Below, piece after piece: positions 40,489-41,119 of a stretch of 41,119 nt of DNA. Made by a program: the position numbers and the translations under genes. The notes below the pieces were generated by a model. That model made no database searches and was not told the DNA's origin. It saw only the letters and a list, made by a program, of their open reading frames with translations. The stretch's first letter is position 1; every line of letters begins with the position of its first letter. Source of the stretch: Candidatus Omnitrophota bacterium (lineage in GTDB: Bacteria > Omnitrophota > Gorgyraeia > Duberdicusellales > Duberdicusellaceae); the NCBI GenBank assembly GCA_016932855.1, contig JAFGCB010000025.1, positions 77,868 to 118,986 on the forward strand. Direction: 5' to 3'.

Positions 40489-41119
40489 ATGATAAACATT
40501 AAAGCGCCTCAAGATATTATTCAAATGCGAAAAATCGGCCGCGTCGCGTCTATAATTATGAAAAATCTTGTCGGATTTACCCGCGGAGGTATTTCAACTA
40601 AAGATATAGAGAATAAGGCTAATCAGCTTATGGAAAGATTTAATATTAAGTCTGCTTTTTTGGGTTATAAAGGATTTCCGGCGTCTTTATGCGTATCTTT
40701 AAACGAGGAGTTAATTCACGGAATCCCTTCTAAAGATAAGGTGGTTGAAAGCGGGGATTTAGTAAGTATTGATTTAGGTCTTTATAACGGCCGCTTCTAT
40801 ACCGATACCGCCTATAGCTTTTGTGTAGGCCGGCCTAAGGGGATTGTCAAAGATTTGCTTAGGGTTGGCAGATCGGCTTTATCTCAGGCGATTAAAACAG
40901 TAAAGCCCGCTGTAACTTTGGGAGATATCAGCTGGACTATTCAGAATATCGTTGAATCTAAGGGGTTTTGCGTGGTAAAGAAATTTGTTGGCCATGGCAT
41001 CGGAGAGGAGCTTCATGAAGAACCGGAGGTTCCCAATTTCGGCAGCCGAGGTGAAGGGGTCAAGCTGCAGGAAGGTATGGTTTTAGCAATTGAGCCCATG
41101 GTGACAGTTGATTCCTCGG
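40489..41119 (+). CDS. map: Methionine aminopeptidase type I, 3' end outside window
   Basis: The first 210 codons are present, from the ATG at 40489 to the window edge. The enzyme removes initiator Met from nascent proteins. Metal and catalytic residues visible are H77 (E-L-I-H-G-I-P), D95 (V-S-I-D-L-G), D106 (Y-T-D-T-A), H169 (G-H-G-I-G) and E202 (A-I-E-P-M). All sit two positions before their E. coli counterparts; the last metal Glu lies beyond the window. No N-terminal zinc extension is present. The gene starts 28 bases after adk, in the usual spc-end order. Confidence 0.95.
   Translation, partial: MINIKAPQDIIQMRKIGRVASIIMKNLVGFTRGGISTKDIENKANQLMERFNIKSAFLGYKGFPASLCVSLNEELIHGIPSKDKVVESGDLVSIDLGLYNGRFYTDTAYSFCVGRPKGIVKDLLRVGRSALSQAIKTVKPAVTLGDISWTIQNIVESKGFCVVKKFVGHGIGEELHEEPEVPNFGSRGEGVKLQEGMVLAIEPMVTVDSS

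Overview
The window is a dense, single-strand stretch of bacterial chromosome. Every gene I can support reads on the + strand. It has three parts: an envelope and pilus/secretion block (about 1-11.4 kb), a short RNA-modification and tRNA segment (11.6-14.2 kb), and a near-complete ancestral ribosomal-protein/RNA-polymerase super-cluster (14.2-41.1 kb). The organism is a Gram-negative (diderm) bacterium, because a secretin, an ExbD protein and a TonB-like protein are all encoded. Base composition is moderate to low in GC. A pilM-pilN-like fusion, short pilins ending in a paired-cysteine C-terminus, absence of rpmD, and uncoded tRNA CCA ends would fit an uncultured lineage such as Omnitrophota or a relative. 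That assignment is inference only; no taxonomic search was possible.

Positions 1-1607 hold the end of an exbD/tolR gene, a TonB-like protein with the S-x3-H transmembrane motif, a small membrane protein with a zinc ribbon, a small winged-helix protein and a PilX-like type IV pilus minor component. A good sigma70-type promoter at 1832-1860 then starts a tightly packed operon: a small excisionase-type HTH protein, a PilM protein fused to a PilN-like membrane/periplasmic part (GspL-like architecture), PilO, a PilP-like protein, a short secretin, the PilB/GspE ATPase and the PilC/GspF platform. A second strong promoter (9035-9063) precedes five prepilin-like genes. Two of these are close paralogues that flank three minor pilins. 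Together they specify nearly all of the inner-membrane, outer-membrane, motor and fibre parts of a type IV pilus or type II secretion-like machine. No retraction ATPase (PilT) or prepilin peptidase (PilD) gene lies in the window.

Positions 11599-13609 encode rsmE (16S rRNA m3U1498 methyltransferase) and mtaB (tRNA methylthiotransferase). A consensus promoter then drives tRNA-Thr(GGT), followed by rpmG (L33) and tRNA-Trp(CCA).

From 14247 to the end the order is secE-nusG-rplK-rplA-rplJ-rplL-rpoB-rpoC-rpsL-rpsG-fusA-tuf-rpsJ-rplC-rplD-rplW-rplB-rpsS-rplV-rpsC-rplP-rpmC-rpsQ-rplN-rplX-rplE-rpsZ-rpsH-rplF-rplR-rpsE-rplO-secY-adk-map (map is cut by the window end). This joins the classical beta/rpoBC, str, S10, spc and alpha-leading segments without interruption. 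rpmD (L30) is missing between rpsE and rplO.

The most unusual non-coding signal is a family of short intergenic repeats with the core CAGATGATCRCAGAT. It occurs in at least three gaps between translation genes, and one copy sits inside a roughly 100-bp imperfect inverted repeat just upstream of rpsH. The most interesting coding signals are the fused PilM-PilN protein, the mixed Gly/Ser prepilin cleavage sites, and the very short TonB-like protein next to exbD. No CRISPR array, insertion sequence or prophage is visible. No gene-free stretch exceeds 300 bases; the longest is 1608-1894, which holds the 1832 promoter.
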